In this document: positions 53,259 to 64,000 of the stretch, in pieces
Layout of the letters: each line of letters starts with the position of its first letter
How positions within the stretch are numbered: the first letter of the stretch is position 1
Source: Pectobacterium fontis
GTDB lineage: Bacteria; Pseudomonadota; Gammaproteobacteria; Enterobacterales; Enterobacteriaceae
Length of the DNA: 64,000 bases
NCBI RefSeq assembly: GCF_000803215.1
Contig: NZ_JSXC01000034.1
Coordinates: forward strand, 124,001 to 188,000
Direction of reading: 5' to 3'
Notes under the pieces: model-generated
Database searches by the model: none
Seen by the model: only the letters and a program-made list of their open reading frames with translations
What the model was told of the DNA's origin: nothing
Translations under genes and position numbers: made by a program

Positions 53259-53747
53259 TTAAGCTAGCTCATCCTCTGCTAATTTCTTAAAACGACAGAG
53301 TGTTTTCGTCAGCATATCGCGAGAAAACATATCAAACATTTGGCCGATTTTTTTCCCGATCAAGCCTCCCGGTGGGTTATAGCGAATAGTCAGTGTGACT
53401 GCGGTTCCCAACTCCGACGCTGCTGACTGAAAAGAGAGTCGGCCTTCATTGGGTACTCGTGCTCCTTTCAGAGAGCGCCAGTGGATATATTCCCCCGGTT
53501 TTTCGTCAATAATACGAGCCTGCCATTCAATAAGTGCGCCAATCGGCGTGTTAATCCGCCAGTTGGAATCGGTATGGTTCAGTATCTCGATACTGGCGAA
53601 ATGCCCCATTAAGATCGGCAGTGTTTCCGGTTTACGCCAGAGATCGAACAAGCGTTCTGCCGGACGATTGATCGTAATACTGCTGCTGATTTCATTGACA
53701 TAGCTGCCATTTTCCGCTGCGGTTTTTCTTAAAAAAGAGGGAAACAC
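53259..53747 (-). CDS. SRPBCC (polyketide cyclase/START-like) protein
   Basis: 162 residues. From residue about 20: EISSSITINRPAERLFDLWRKPETLPILM, the N-terminus of SRPBCC ligand-binding domains, through WQARIIDEKPGEYIHWRSL to FSRDMLTKTLCRFKKLAE. These proteins bind hydrophobic ligands; specific role unknown. No operon partner. Confidence 0.75.
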   Translation of the reverse strand: MFPSFLRKTAAENGSYVNEISSSITINRPAERLFDLWRKPETLPILMGHFASIEILNHTDSNWRINTPIGALIEWQARIIDEKPGEYIHWRSLKGARVPNEGRLSFQSAASELGTAVTLTIRYNPPGGLIGKKIGQMFDMFSRDMLTKTLCRFKKLAEDELA

Positions 53748-54120
53748 CTGTCATTCTCCCTAATGGATTGTTACCCCTTTATGGGCATATGCACGCCATT
53801 CTGACTGATAACGACCAGCGACGCAAAGTTGAAGGCCGTGGATGAACAGACTATCGCAGTAATCGCCAGGGTTTTTATACAACGATAATAATAGTACCGT
53901 GCCTACTATTCTTAGTGATTTTTTATTTAGGAATTTTATTTTTATGTGGGTTGATATTTGTCAACTTATCGTTAATGGGTTATTACCTCGAAAGACGTAA
54001 TAATAGATTCTGGTTTACTTCATTCTGATTTGTAAATAGCCATCCTTATTGTGTTGTTATTTACTTTTTCGATATGTCGTGCTACGTTTATAGTTGGCTT
54101 TTATGCTGGTAGGAATCAAT
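53748..54120. other. AT-rich gap between two divergent small genes
   Basis: 373 bases with the upstream regions of the SRPBCC gene (minus) and of the small protein at 54121 (plus). AT-rich from about 53880. No ORF, repeat or recognisable RNA. Confidence 0.5.
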
Positions 54121-54456
54121 ATGAATAACCCCTTTGTCGCTAAGTGGAGTCGTAATGGCAATTTGCTTTGTCATGGTCGTTGGCTAATATCTTATAAAGA
54201 AAATGACTACAATCTACCGGAAAAATATAAAGAAAATCATATGGGAACGATGGGGATCTATTCTGTCATTGATCCTGATGATGAAACCTACCGGGACGGG
54301 TTAGATGAAGATGACTGGATTCTAGAAAATGTCGACTGGCTCGCTGATAGCTTCGAGGAAAATAATGTTCCACTCGAAGAGTGTTATTTTAGATTTTTTT
54401 TTCAGGCGATAAATAAGCAGGATTGGCGATGCACCAGTTGCGCAGGTTGTATGTAA
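54121..54456 (+). CDS. Hypothetical protein with C-terminal CxxCxxC
   Basis: 111 residues from the ATG at 54121 (TAGGAATCAAT upstream); the frame opens 9 codons earlier at a weaker start. MNNPFVAKWSRNGNLLCHGR opens the protein, the middle is acidic (DGLDEDDWILENVDWLADSF), and it ends QDWRCTSCAGCM, a three-cysteine tail that could bind metal. Soluble, no signal peptide. I do not recognise a characterised family. Confidence 0.6.
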   Translation: MNNPFVAKWSRNGNLLCHGRWLISYKENDYNLPEKYKENHMGTMGIYSVIDPDDETYRDGLDEDDWILENVDWLADSFEENNVPLEECYFRFFFQAINKQDWRCTSCAGCM

Positions 54457-54686
54457 TGTATACTGCTATTATTAATTATCCCTATCCCTCTGTATGCCTG
54501 CCGAACAATAATTTATTAAGGCGATACTGTTTTATCTGATTATTCGGCCGCGTTTTATTCGATTTCACTCGCTTTTCATTCCATTTCATTTTCTTTGCAA
54601 TGCGCTTCGCATACTGTGCAGCGGGCGTCTTTTTTGGGGAAAAGTGTTACCCTGAGCAAACAATCCTTGATTAAGATGAGGCAGCA

Positions 54687-55181
54687 ATGACAGAAGCTGA
54701 CATTCCGCGGCTAAGTGCTCTGGTGGGCGAAAAACTAAAGGCGCGTGGTGCTACGCTAACGTGTGCAGAGTCTTGCACCGGAGGCTGGCTGGCTAAGTCT
54801 ATTACCGATATCGCAGGCAGTTCTGGCTGGTTTGACTACGGCTTTGTGACATATAGCAATCTGGCTAAGCAGCGTCTGGTGAAGGTGAAGATGGAGACAT
54901 TAGAACGGTATGGTGCGGTAAGTGAAGAGGTCGTCAATGAGATGGCGGCAGGAGCTTTGCAGGCCGCCGATGCCGATTTTGCCATATCGATAAGTGGTGT
55001 TGCCGGTCCAGACGGCGGAACGGAAGAGAAGCCTGTAGGCACGGTGTGGTTTGGCTTCACAGACAAACAAGGTGGAGCATTTGCTCAGACAATGCGGTTC
55101 AGCGGAGACAGAAACGCAATTCGTCTGCAATCAGTCCATTTTGCATTGCAAACGCTGCTCGATGCTTTTCTGAAAAAATAA
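54687..55181 (+). CDS. pncC: Nicotinamide-nucleotide amidase PncC
   Basis: 164-residue CinA C-terminal domain protein (YgaD) that deamidates NMN to NaMN in pyridine-nucleotide recycling. Seen: TCAESCTGGWLAKSITDIAGSS with the catalytic serine, and ISGVAGPDGGTEEKPVGTVW. Directly upstream of recA, as in E. coli. Confidence 0.95.
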   Translation: MTEADIPRLSALVGEKLKARGATLTCAESCTGGWLAKSITDIAGSSGWFDYGFVTYSNLAKQRLVKVKMETLERYGAVSEEVVNEMAAGALQAADADFAISISGVAGPDGGTEEKPVGTVWFGFTDKQGGAFAQTMRFSGDRNAIRLQSVHFALQTLLDAFLKK

Positions 55182-55183
55182 TC

Positions 55184-55211
55184 TTGATGCTGTATGTGTA
55201 TACAGTATAAT
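55184..55211 (+). promoter_or_regulatory. recA promoter with LexA (SOS) box
   Basis: -35 TTGATG (55184-55189), 16-base spacer, -10 TATAAT (55206-55211). The SOS box CTGTATGTGTATACAG (55190-55205) fills the spacer, so LexA binding would block RNA polymerase directly. Same architecture as E. coli recA. Confidence 0.93.
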
Positions 55212-55288
55212 GTCGGTAAGTATTCAGCAATTCATGATTAAGCCGCCGCGTAGAGACCGTTGCTTTACGCCGCATGACAGGAGCAAAA

Positions 55289-56362
55289 ATGGCTATTGAT
55301 GAGAACAAACAAAAGGCACTCGCGGCAGCACTGGGCCAAATCGAAAAGCAATTTGGTAAAGGTTCTATCATGCGGTTGGGCGAGGATCGCTCAATGGATG
55401 TTGAAACGATTTCTACAGGATCCTTATCTCTGGATATTGCTTTGGGTGCCGGTGGCTTACCCATGGGACGTATCGTTGAAATCTATGGCCCGGAATCTTC
55501 CGGTAAAACTACGCTGACCTTACAGGTTATTGCTGCCGCTCAGCGCGAAGGCAAAACGTGTGCGTTTATCGACGCGGAACACGCGTTGGATCCGATTTAT
55601 GCGAAAAAACTTGGCGTAGATATCGATAACCTGCTGTGTTCTCAACCTGATACCGGTGAGCAAGCGTTGGAAATTTGTGATGCGTTAACGCGTTCTGGCG
55701 CGGTTGACGTAATTATCGTCGACTCCGTTGCGGCGCTGACGCCGAAAGCGGAAATTGAAGGCGAAATTGGTGACTCCCATATGGGGCTGGCCGCGCGTAT
55801 GATGAGCCAGGCCATGCGTAAACTGGCGGGTAACCTGAAGCAAGCGAATACGCTGCTGATCTTCATCAACCAGATCCGTATGAAAATTGGCGTGATGTTC
55901 GGTAACCCTGAAACCACGACTGGCGGTAACGCTCTGAAATTTTACGCTTCTGTTCGTCTGGATATTCGCCGTACCGGCGCTATCAAGGAAGGTGAAGAGG
56001 TCGTCGGCAGTGAAACTCGCGTTAAGGTCGTGAAGAATAAGGTAGCCGCACCGTTCAAACAGGCTGAATTCCAAATTCTGTACGGCGAAGGTATTAATAT
56101 CCACGGTGAGCTGGTCGATCTGGGTGTGAAACACAAACTGATCGAAAAAGCGGGTGCCTGGTATAGCTATAACGGCGACAAAATTGGTCAGGGTAAAGCG
56201 AATGCCAGCAACTTCCTGAAAGAGAATCCGGCGGTTGCGGCAGAATTGGATAAGAAACTGCGTGAAATGCTGCTGCATAAAGGTAATGAACTGACGCCTG
56301 CGGCAGCGGGCAATAGCCATGGTGAAGATGCATTCGCCGATGAAGGCAACGAAGAGTTTTAA
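55289..56362 (+). CDS. recA: Recombinase RecA
   Basis: 357 residues starting [20 protein letters not shown]. Walker [11 protein letters not shown] (about 66-75), catalytic E in [11 protein letters not shown], Walker [12 protein letters not shown]1/L2 DNA-binding loops, acidic C-terminal tail. Catalyses strand exchange and LexA self-cleavage. ATG at 55289 chosen (CAGGAG 5 bases upstream); the frame extends five codons further upstream without a ribosome binding site. Confidence 0.98.
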   Translation: MAIDENKQKALAAALGQIEKQFGKGSIMRLGEDRSMDVETISTGSLSLDIALGAGGLPMGRIVEIYGPESSGKTTLTLQVIAAAQREGKTCAFIDAEHALDPIYAKKLGVDIDNLLCSQPDTGEQALEICDALTRSGAVDVIIVDSVAALTPKAEIEGEIGDSHMGLAARMMSQAMRKLAGNLKQANTLLIFINQIRMKIGVMFGNPETTTGGNALKFYASVRLDIRRTGAIKEGEEVVGSETRVKVVKNKVAAPFKQAEFQILYGEGINIHGELVDLGVKHKLIEKAGAWYSYNGDKIGQGKANASNFLKENPAVAAELDKKLREMLLHKGNELTPAAAGNSHGEDAFADEGNEEF

Positions 56363-56407
56363 TGGTGGCTGAATTATCTGTGGCAGAGTACTTCAGCGGA
56401 TGAATGG

Positions 56408-56902
56408 ATGAATAAACCATTACGCTACGCAATGAATGTGCTTTCTGTTCGCGATTACAGTGAAGCTGAAATACGCCGCAAATGTGCGGCGTATTTATAT
56501 AGAGTAGAAAATGCAAAAGGAGAAGCTGAGGTTGACGAAGCCACTGCCCGAGCGGCGGCAGAAGATGTGGAAGCGGCCATTGCTTACTGTAAGGAACACG
56601 GTTGGCTGGACGATGTGCGCTATGCTCGCCGCTATATCAGCAGTCGGAGTCGCAAAGGCTATGGCGTCCAGCGGATTAAAGCTGAACTCAGTCAGAAAGG
56701 AATCGATAAGACAACCTTAACAGCAGTGTTAAACGACAGCGATATCGATTGGTGTGCGCTGGCGAAATCGGTTGTGGAGCGAAAATTTGGATCCCCGCTG
56801 TCCGATGAATGGAAAGACAAAGTCAAACATCAGCGATATCTTCTCTATCGTGGTTTCTTTCATGAAGAAATCCAGTCTATTTATACGAATTTTTCAGATT
56901 GA
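56408..56902 (+). CDS. recX: RecA regulator RecX
   Basis: 164-residue all-helical RecX family protein that caps RecA filaments and inhibits recombinase activity. Seen: LRYAMNVLSVRDYSEAEIRR, DDVRYARRYISSRSRKGYGV and RYLLYRGFFHEEIQ. 45 bases after recA, co-transcribed by read-through in E. coli. Confidence 0.94.
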   Translation: MNKPLRYAMNVLSVRDYSEAEIRRKCAAYLYRVENAKGEAEVDEATARAAAEDVEAAIAYCKEHGWLDDVRYARRYISSRSRKGYGVQRIKAELSQKGIDKTTLTAVLNDSDIDWCALAKSVVERKFGSPLSDEWKDKVKHQRYLLYRGFFHEEIQSIYTNFSD

Positions 56903-57040
56903 ACGCATACGGGATTTTACTTCCCATCGAAGAAAATTTATCTTATTCCCACTTTTTTGTTCGTGAGTTGCACGGTAGCGTCAGCATGCTGGACTAACCT
57001 TGCCCGCGATCTGTTCTTCTAGCTTGATTCCAGGACAATT

Positions 57041-59668
57041 ATGAGCAAGAGCACCGCTGAGATCCGTCAAGCGTTTCTCGATTTTTTCCATAGTAAGGGA
57101 CACCAGGTTGTTGATAGCAGCTCTCTGGTGCCGAACAACGATCCGACATTGTTATTCACCAATGCGGGTATGAATCAGTTCAAAGATGTGTTCCTCGGGC
57201 TGGATAAACGTAGCTATGTTCGCGCGACGACCTCGCAGCGCTGCGTACGAGCCGGCGGTAAACATAATGACCTGGAAAACGTAGGTTATACCGCACGCCA
57301 CCACACCTTCTTTGAAATGCTGGGCAACTTCAGCTTCGGTGATTACTTCAAGCATGACGCGATCCGCTATGCGTGGGAATTACTGACTTCTCCTCAGTGG
57401 TTCAATCTGCCGAAAGAGAAACTGTGGGTGACGGTATACGCTACGGATGACGAAGCCTACAATATTTGGGCCGATGAAGTTGGCGTACCGCGCGAAAGAA
57501 TTATTCGTATTGGTGATAACAAAGGCGGGCCTTACGCTTCTGATAACTTCTGGCAGATGGGCGAAACGGGGCCATGTGGTCCATGTACCGAGATTTTCTA
57601 CGATCACGGTGAGCACATCGCGGGTGGCCCGCCCGGAAGCCCTGATGAAGATGGCGATCGCTATATCGAAATTTGGAACCTGGTGTTTATGCAGTTTAAC
57701 CGCCAGGCTGATGGCACCATGCTGCCGTTGCCAAAACCCTCCGTCGATACGGGGATGGGGTTAGAGCGTGTTTCAGCCGTGTTACAGCACGTCAACTCAA
57801 ACTACGACATTGATCTGTTCAAAACGCTGATTGACGCGGTAGCAAAAGCCGTCGGAACGACGGATTTAACTAATAAGTCGCTACGCGTTATCGCCGATCA
57901 TATTCGTTCTTGTGCGTTCCTGATTGCGGATGGTGTGATGCCATCGAATGAAAACCGTGGTTATGTACTACGCCGTATCATCCGCCGCGCTGCGCGTCAC
58001 GGTAACATGCTGGGTGCGACGGACGCTTTCTTCTATAAACTGGTTGCACCATTGATTGACGTCATGGGGCCAGCCGCTGAAGCGCTGAAAAAGCAGCAGT
58101 CTATGGTTGAGCAAGCGCTGAAGATGGAAGAAGAGCAGTTTGCCCGCACGCTGGAACGCGGCCTATCTCTGCTGGACGAAGAAATTAAAAACCTGAAAGG
58201 GGATACGTTGGATGGTGAAACCGCCTTCCGCCTGTATGACACCTATGGTTTCCCGGTTGACCTCACTGCGGATGTTTGCCGCGAACGTGGTCTGAAAGTC
58301 GATGAAGAAGGCTTTGAAGCCGCGATGACGGCTCAGCGTCAACGCGCTCGTGAAGCCAGCGGATTTGGCGTCGATTACAACAGCCTAATCCGTGTGGATG
58401 AAAACACGCCATTCTGTGGTTATGAAAAAACGCAGCAGCAAGCGAAAGTGATTGCGCTTTATCACAATGGAAACGCGGTTGCTCAGATCGCAGCAGGTGA
58501 TGATGCTGTCGTGATTCTGAACGAAACGCCATTTTACGGTGAGTCCGGTGGTCAGGTTGGCGATCAGGGCGAACTGAAAAATGCGGGCGTTAGCTTTGCT
58601 GTTCAGGATACTCAGAAATACGGTCAGGCCATCGGCCATGTCGGTAAACTGATTCAAGGTACGTTGCGTGTTAACGATAGTGTCGATGCCAATGTTGATA
58701 GCCAACGCCGCGATCGCATTCGCCTGAACCACTCTGCGACGCACTTGCTGCATGCTGCGCTGCGTCAGGTTTTGGGCGAGCATGTCGCTCAGAAAGGTTC
58801 TTTGGTTAACGATAGCTATTTGCGTTTTGACTTTTCACATACGGAAGCGATGAAGCCGGAGCAGATTCGTCAGGTTGAGGATATCGTCAACGCGCAAATC
58901 CGCCGTAACCTTACCGTACAAACGGATGTGATGGCACTGGATGAGGCGAGAGCAAAAGGCGCGATGGCGCTGTTCGGTGAGAAGTACGACGACCATGTCC
59001 GTGTGCTGACAATGGGGGATTTCTCCATTGAGCTTTGTGGGGGCACGCACGCCAGTCGGACTGGTGATATCGGTCTGTTCCAAATTCTTTCTGAATCAGG
59101 TACTGCGGCCGGCGTACGTCGTATTGAGGCGACCACGGGGGAGAATGCGCTATCTACGCTGCACCGCCAGAGTGACGTCCTGCAAGACATTGCGCAACTG
59201 CTGAAAGGGGATAGTAACAACCTGACAGATAAGGTACGCTCTGTGCTGGAGCGTGCCCGCGCGTTGGAGAAAGAGCTTCAACAGTTGAAGGCTCAGCAAG
59301 CGGCGCAAGAAAGTTCATCGCTGTCCGGCAAAGCAAAAGAAATTAACGGTATGAAGTTGCTGGTTACGCAACTGGACAATGTGGATCCTAAGCTGCTGCG
59401 TACAATGGTCGACGACCTGAAAAATCAGCTTGGATCTGCTGTTATTGTTCTTGGAACGGCCTCGGAAGGGCGGGTTAGCTTGATTTCAGGCGTCACGAAA
59501 GATCTGACCGACCGCGTAAAAGCCGGCGAGCTGATTGGCTTTGTTGCCCAGCAGGTCGGTGGTAAAGGCGGCGGCCGTCCAGATATGGCGCAGGCTGGTG
59601 GTTCTGATGCGGCGGCATTGCCTGCTGCGTTGGCAAGCGTCGAATCTTGGGTCACTGCTAAGCTATAA
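57041..59668 (+). CDS. alaS: Alanyl-tRNA synthetase
   Basis: 875-residue class IIc synthetase. Catalytic domain with [20 protein letters not shown] (motif 2 region, about residue 67 on) and [12 protein letters not shown] (motif 3); editing domain with the zinc-binding [11 protein letters not shown] and [16 protein letters not shown]-terminal DHHA1-like domain ([15 protein letters not shown]). Charges tRNA-Ala and hydrolyses Ser/Gly mischarges. Confidence 0.98.
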   Translation: MSKSTAEIRQAFLDFFHSKGHQVVDSSSLVPNNDPTLLFTNAGMNQFKDVFLGLDKRSYVRATTSQRCVRAGGKHNDLENVGYTARHHTFFEMLGNFSFGDYFKHDAIRYAWELLTSPQWFNLPKEKLWVTVYATDDEAYNIWADEVGVPRERIIRIGDNKGGPYASDNFWQMGETGPCGPCTEIFYDHGEHIAGGPPGSPDEDGDRYIEIWNLVFMQFNRQADGTMLPLPKPSVDTGMGLERVSAVLQHVNSNYDIDLFKTLIDAVAKAVGTTDLTNKSLRVIADHIRSCAFLIADGVMPSNENRGYVLRRIIRRAARHGNMLGATDAFFYKLVAPLIDVMGPAAEALKKQQSMVEQALKMEEEQFARTLERGLSLLDEEIKNLKGDTLDGETAFRLYDTYGFPVDLTADVCRERGLKVDEEGFEAAMTAQRQRAREASGFGVDYNSLIRVDENTPFCGYEKTQQQAKVIALYHNGNAVAQIAAGDDAVVILNETPFYGESGGQVGDQGELKNAGVSFAVQDTQKYGQAIGHVGKLIQGTLRVNDSVDANVDSQRRDRIRLNHSATHLLHAALRQVLGEHVAQKGSLVNDSYLRFDFSHTEAMKPEQIRQVEDIVNAQIRRNLTVQTDVMALDEARAKGAMALFGEKYDDHVRVLTMGDFSIELCGGTHASRTGDIGLFQILSESGTAAGVRRIEATTGENALSTLHRQSDVLQDIAQLLKGDSNNLTDKVRSVLERARALEKELQQLKAQQAAQESSSLSGKAKEINGMKLLVTQLDNVDPKLLRTMVDDLKNQLGSAVIVLGTASEGRVSLISGVTKDLTDRVKAGELIGFVAQQVGGKGGGRPDMAQAGGSDAAALPAALASVESWVTAKL

Positions 59669-59700
59669 AAAATAGATAACGTTTTATTCACGCTATCTAA

Positions 59701-59738
59701 CAAAACGCCATAACTTTCTGGTTGTGGCGTTTTTTTCT
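59701..59738 (+). terminator. Terminator after alaS
   Basis: AAAACGCCATAAC-tttctg-GTTGTGGCGTTTTTTT (one G-U pair). In the 322-base alaS-csrA gap; the rest of the gap holds the csrA promoter region and leader. Confidence 0.85.
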
Positions 59739-59990
59739 GTAAAAAGGATTCGGTAAGCAGGATAAAAGGTATGCTACCTTCAGATATTCTGAAGTATTGC
59801 ATGGTAGCCCTATTGTTATGATAACAAAAGCACAAGCTACTGATATCGACTAGACTAACAAGTAGTGACAAACCGGAGTGTGATGGTGGTGGTTATACCA
59901 TCGTCTAGGTTTACGTTTTCACGGCACATGATGGATAATGGCGGGGAGACAGAGAGACCCGACTCTTTATAATCTTTCAAGGAGCAAAGA

Positions 59991-60176
59991 ATGCTTATTT
60001 TGACTCGTCGAGTTGGCGAAACCCTCATGATCGGCGATGAGGTAACGGTTACCGTATTAGGAGTGAAAGGCAACCAGGTGCGTATTGGTGTTAATGCACC
60101 GAAAGAGGTTTCTGTCCACCGTGAAGAGATCTATCAGCGTATTCAGGCCGAAAAATCTCAACCAACGTCATATTGA
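59991..60176 (+). CDS. csrA: Carbon storage regulator CsrA (RsmA)
   Basis: 61-residue homodimeric RNA-binding protein. [20 protein letters not shown] and the [12 protein letters not shown] helix carry the RNA-contact residues L4 and R44. It represses or stabilises mRNAs with GGA in the leader; in soft-rot bacteria RsmA represses exoenzymes and quorum-sensing genes. Its own Shine-Dalgarno CAAGGAGC contains a GGA, consistent with autoregulation. The antagonist RsmB is encoded at 9335-9661. Confidence 0.98.
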   Translation: MLILTRRVGETLMIGDEVTVTVLGVKGNQVRIGVNAPKEVSVHREEIYQRIQAEKSQPTSY

Positions 60177-60379
60177 TTGACAACTGCGTCTCGTGTTCGC
60201 GGGACGCAATTGTTATCTCCTGTTTTTCCCACGCGTTTATCGATATATCTACTTTTACTGTGAGCTTACCTTCTACAAGGTAACCGCCTGTTTTTCTGTC
60301 GATAAAACAGACTTTTTGTTGTGAAAATACGCGTCTTGGATGCGAATTGTTCAAACGAACACAAGGTGGGAAAAATTGT

Positions 60380-60407
60380 TTGACTTATAAGTCTGGGAAA
60401 GTAATAT
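60380..60407 (+). promoter_or_regulatory. Promoter of the serV-arg tRNA operon
   Basis: -35 TTGACT (60380-60385), 16-base spacer, -10 TAATAT (60402-60407), then a GC-rich discriminator (GTGCGCCACGC), as in stringently controlled stable-RNA promoters. Confidence 0.7.
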
Positions 60408-60470
60408 GTGCGCCACGCAGTACCGGTGAGCACTAGCAAGAAGTTGTTAGTCGCTAATCAGGTAATGTAA

Positions 60471-60563
60471 GGTGAGGTGGCCGAGAGGCTGAAGGCGCTC
60501 CCCTGCTAAGGGAGTATGCGGTCAAAAGCTGCATCGAGGGTTCGAATCCCTCCCTCACCGCCA
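60471..60563 (+). tRNA. serV: tRNA-Ser (GCU)
   Basis: 93-nt class II tRNA with long variable arm, anticodon GCT at 60505-60507, encoded CCA. The sequence follows E. coli serV closely. First of the array, followed by tRNA-Arg genes as in serV-argVYZQ. Confidence 0.97.
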
Positions 60564-60571
60564 TTTAATAT

Positions 60572-60648
60572 GCATCCGTAGCTCAGCTGGATAGAGTACT
60601 CGGCTACGAACCGAGCGGTCGGAGGTTCGAATCCTCCCGGATGCACCA
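60572..60648 (+). tRNA. tRNA-Arg (ACG), copy 1
   Basis: 77 nt, GCATCCGTAGCTCAGCTGGA start, anticodon ACG in CTACGAAC, encoded CCA. The A34 is converted to inosine by TadA. Confidence 0.97.
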
Positions 60649-60715
60649 TTAAATACCGCCTTTGCAAGGCAAGTAGTAGTGAAAGTAAGTTTATCGTAGA
60701 TAAAGAATTATTAAT

Positions 60716-60792
60716 GCATCCGTAGCTCAGCTGGATAGAGTACTCGGCTACGAACCGAGCGGTCGGAGGTTCGAATCCTCCCGGATGCACCA
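60716..60792 (+). tRNA. tRNA-Arg (ACG), copy 2
   Basis: Identical to copy 1. Start of the first 213-bp repeat unit (60716-60928). Confidence 0.97.
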
Positions 60793-60928
60793 TATTTCGA
60801 TATGGATGAGGTTGTTATCTTGCTCTTATAATCAGCCTATATGGCCTATAAGAACAAGGGAGGAAAACGTTGCTTTAGCAACGGCCCGCAGGGCGAGGCG
60901 AAGCCGAGTAATCCTCCCGGATGCACCA
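60793..60928 (+). repeat. tRNA-Arg 3'-end repeat unit A (rtT-like)
   Basis: 136 bp after tRNA-Arg copy 2: an AT-rich stretch (with TATAATCAGCCTATATGGCC), a GC-rich stem-loop region (GTTGCTTTAGCAAC then GCCCGCAGGGCGAGGCG), and a terminal ATCCTCCCGGATGCACCA that copies the last 18 nt of tRNA-Arg including CCA. Same design as the rtT repeats after E. coli tyrT. Confidence 0.85.
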
Positions 60929-60975
60929 TTCTTAAGTATCTCGTTACTCACCCCCAGTTTTCTGCACCACACTCT

Positions 60976-61052
60976 GCATCCGTAGCTCAGCTGGATAGAG
61001 TACTCGGCTACGAACCGAGCGGTCGGAGGTTCGAATCCTCCCGGATGCACCA
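60976..61052 (+). tRNA. tRNA-Arg (ACG), copy 3
   Basis: Identical to copies 1 and 2. Start of the second 213-bp repeat unit (60976-61188). Confidence 0.97.
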
Positions 61053-61188
61053 TATTTCGATATGGATGAGGTTGTTATCTTGCTCTTATAATCAGCCTAT
61101 ATGGCCTATAAGAACAAGGGAGGAAAACGTTGCTTTAGCAACGGCCCGCAGGGCGAGGCGAAGCCGAGTAATCCTCCCGGATGCACCA
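61053..61188 (+). repeat. tRNA-Arg 3'-end repeat unit B (rtT-like)
   Basis: As far as I can read, identical over 136 bp to unit A (60793-60928), including the terminal tRNA-Arg 3' end with CCA. Confidence 0.85.
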
Positions 61189-61359
61189 TATTCTGATGTA
61201 AATACAATCCCTTCCAACTATCCTTTACCTACTTGTAGTGCGATAGCATCATTGTGCTCTCTTGCTGATATCAGAACGATATTTCTCTCATCACGTTCGT
61301 ACCTTAATTCTTGCCTTCTATCCGGTCTGTATACCGATATTGAATCGGTGAATAAATAA

Positions 61360-61398
61360 AGGTTTTCTTACCACTATGGTAGTAATAACCTGTTTTTT
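61360..61398 (+). terminator. Terminator of the tRNA operon
   Basis: AGGTT-ttc-TTACCA-cta-TGGTAGTAA-t-AACCT followed by GTTTTTT. Preceded by a smaller hairpin ACCGAT-attga-ATCGGT at about 61333-61349. Confidence 0.65.
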
Positions 61399-61475
61399 AT
61401 AAGGTTATTGAGTAAGCGACAACGTTTTCACTTTACGATAAAGTAAGCTCTCTTTTCAGTGATCATGGAGTCATG

Positions 61476-62042
61476 ATGTACGATCGCTATCAAGGGTTGA
61501 TCTTTGATATGGATGGCACTTTGCTCGATACGGAACCGACGCATCGTAAAGCGTGGGATCGGGTTCTTGCCCGATATGGTATGCGTTATGATGCCAGCGC
61601 CATGACTGCATTGAACGGCTCGCCTACCTGGCGTATTGCGCAGCGTATTATTGACAGCCATCAGTCTGATATTGATGCTCACCAACTGGCGGCGGAAAAA
61701 ACGGCAGTGGTTGAAGAAATGCTGCTGGATACGGTAAAACCTCTACCGCTGATTGATGTGGTTAAGCATTATCACGGTCGGCGCCCTATGGCGGTTGGCA
61801 CGGGGAGCACGCATGCCATGGCGGATAGGTTGCTAATGCATTTAGGGTTGCATGATTATTTTGATGCGATTGTCGGGGCTGATGATGTTATTCAGCATAA
61901 GCCTTTTCCCGAAACCTTTTTGCGTTGCGCAGCATTGATTTCCGTCGCACCGGAACAATGTATTGTGTTTGAAGATGCAGACTACGGTATTGAAGCGGCT
62001 AAGCGAGCGAACATGGCCGTGGTTGACGTCCGTACGCTGTGA
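61476..62042 (+). CDS. yqaB: HAD phosphatase YqaB (fructose-1-phosphate/6-phosphogluconate phosphatase)
   Basis: 188-residue HAD-superfamily beta-phosphoglucomutase-like protein. Motif I FDMDGTLLDTEP (nucleophile D at residue about 11), motif II VGTGST, motif III K in IQHKPFPETF, motif IV VFEDADYGIEAA. The ATG at 61476 is preferred to 61473 because GGAG is then 5 bases away. Its stop overlaps the yqaA start. Confidence 0.93.
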   Translation: MYDRYQGLIFDMDGTLLDTEPTHRKAWDRVLARYGMRYDASAMTALNGSPTWRIAQRIIDSHQSDIDAHQLAAEKTAVVEEMLLDTVKPLPLIDVVKHYHGRRPMAVGTGSTHAMADRLLMHLGLHDYFDAIVGADDVIQHKPFPETFLRCAALISVAPEQCIVFEDADYGIEAAKRANMAVVDVRTL

Positions 62043-62467
62043 GTGAGTTCTGGGCCATTTTTTCTCTTTTCTGGAGCAGCCTGCTCAGTGCAACACTGTT
62101 GCCCGGCAGTTCGGAAATCCTGTTGGTGACATTATTGCTTGCTGATAGTGCAAAACCCTACCTGTTGATCGCTGTGGCAACGGTAGGCAATACGCTGGGC
62201 GGGTTAACAAATATTTTTATAGGGCGCTTACTCCCTCAGCCAAAACAACAAGCTGGGTATACGGTAGCTATGCGCGGGTTACAGCGCTATGGCTGTGCTG
62301 CGCTGTTATTGAGCTGGGTGCCGGTAGTAGGCGATTTATTGTGCGTGTTAGCGGGTTGGTTACGTATGCCCTGGGTGAAATCGGCGATTTTTATCGGTAT
62401 TGGAAAAGCGCTGCGGTATATCGTATTGGCAGGTATAACGTTACAGGGTATGGCGTGGTGGTCTTAA
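62039..62467 (+). CDS. yqaA: YqaA, SNARE-associated/DedA-like membrane protein
   Basis: 142-residue inner-membrane protein with the family segments SATLLPGSSEILLVTLLL, GNTLGGLTNIFIGRLLP and LLSWVPVVGDLLCVLAGWLR. Starts with GTG at 62039 within the yqaB stop (GTGA overlap), indicating coupled translation. Function not established. Confidence 0.9.
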   Translation: MSEFWAIFSLFWSSLLSATLLPGSSEILLVTLLLADSAKPYLLIAVATVGNTLGGLTNIFIGRLLPQPKQQAGYTVAMRGLQRYGCAALLLSWVPVVGDLLCVLAGWLRMPWVKSAIFIGIGKALRYIVLAGITLQGMAWWS

Positions 62468-62534
62468 CCAGATTGCAATGCGAACTGGTGAGTGCCGCTG
62501 AGTTTCAATTATGCTTACAACCATTACATTTTAA

Positions 62535-64000
<1,466 letters not shown>

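Noticed and set aside
60506-61053. Open frames on both strands over the tRNA array
   Set aside because: They are translations of repeated tRNA-Arg sequence (same peptide appears several times) and not genes.
60572-61188. CRISPR-like array
   Set aside because: The repeats are complete tRNA genes and their 3'-end copies, too long and too few for a CRISPR array, with no cas genes.

Overview
The window is a stretch of an enterobacterial chromosome, most likely from a soft-rot Pectobacterium or a close relative. Nearly every housekeeping protein reads as a close homologue of its Escherichia coli counterpart. The RsmB-type RNA next to syd, the gene order and the accessory cluster next to mutS fit Pectobacterium. 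The genus is inferred from recall, not from a search.

Layout. (1) 1-11430: csdE (cut by the left edge), csdA, a YgdI-type lipoprotein, the divergent gcvB sRNA and gcvA, ygdD, rlmM, xni, ppnN, queF, syd, the RsmB/CsrB regulatory RNA with two GacA/UvrY boxes, yqcC, truC, yqcA. (2) 11514-40297: the long block yaeH-dapD-glnD-map, then rpsB-tsf-pyrH-frr-dxr-uppS-cdsA-rseP-bamA-skp-lpxD-fabZ-lpxA-lpxB-rnhB-dnaE-accA (translation, isoprenoid and phospholipid synthesis, outer-membrane assembly, lipid A synthesis, replication), then yaeR-tilS, rof-yaeP, yaeQ, nlpE. (3) 40362-51996: mutS and an accessory region on its 5' side. (4) 52005-54456: grxB, a small MFS remnant, a possible unannotated small RNA, a SRPBCC protein and an orphan small protein. 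(5) 54687-64000: pncC-recA-recX-alaS-csrA, a tRNA-Ser/tRNA-Arg array, yqaB-yqaA and gshA (cut by the right edge).

The accessory region is the most unusual part. The first 18 codons of mutS, its upstream region and the start of an adjacent tyrosine-recombinase gene are present twice as a direct repeat of about 650 bp (42871-43521 and 47512-48163). Both integrase copies are broken and share the same in-frame stop. This looks like two integration events of related elements at the 5' end of mutS. Between the repeats lie a decayed IS3-family element, a ribbon-helix-helix regulator with an inverted-repeat operator, and an Hcp-like type VI secretion protein that converges on a candidate toxin/immunity pair. 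Beyond the second repeat is a three-gene operon: isonitrile synthase, Fe(II)/2-oxoglutarate dioxygenase and UDP-glycosyltransferase. That is the gene set expected for a glycosylated, tyrosine-derived vinyl isonitrile of the rhabduscin/byelyankacin type.

Regulatory links inside the window: RsmB RNA (9335-9661, 24 GGA motifs) is the expected antagonist of CsrA/RsmA, encoded at 59991-60176. GcvA and GcvB are divergently encoded. The recA promoter carries a LexA box. The rpsB leader carries the S2 autoregulatory motif. Several genes start with GTG or TTG (ppnN, frr, cdsA, fabZ, lpxA, yaeP, yqaA, gshA); these starts were chosen from Shine-Dalgarno spacing and family length.
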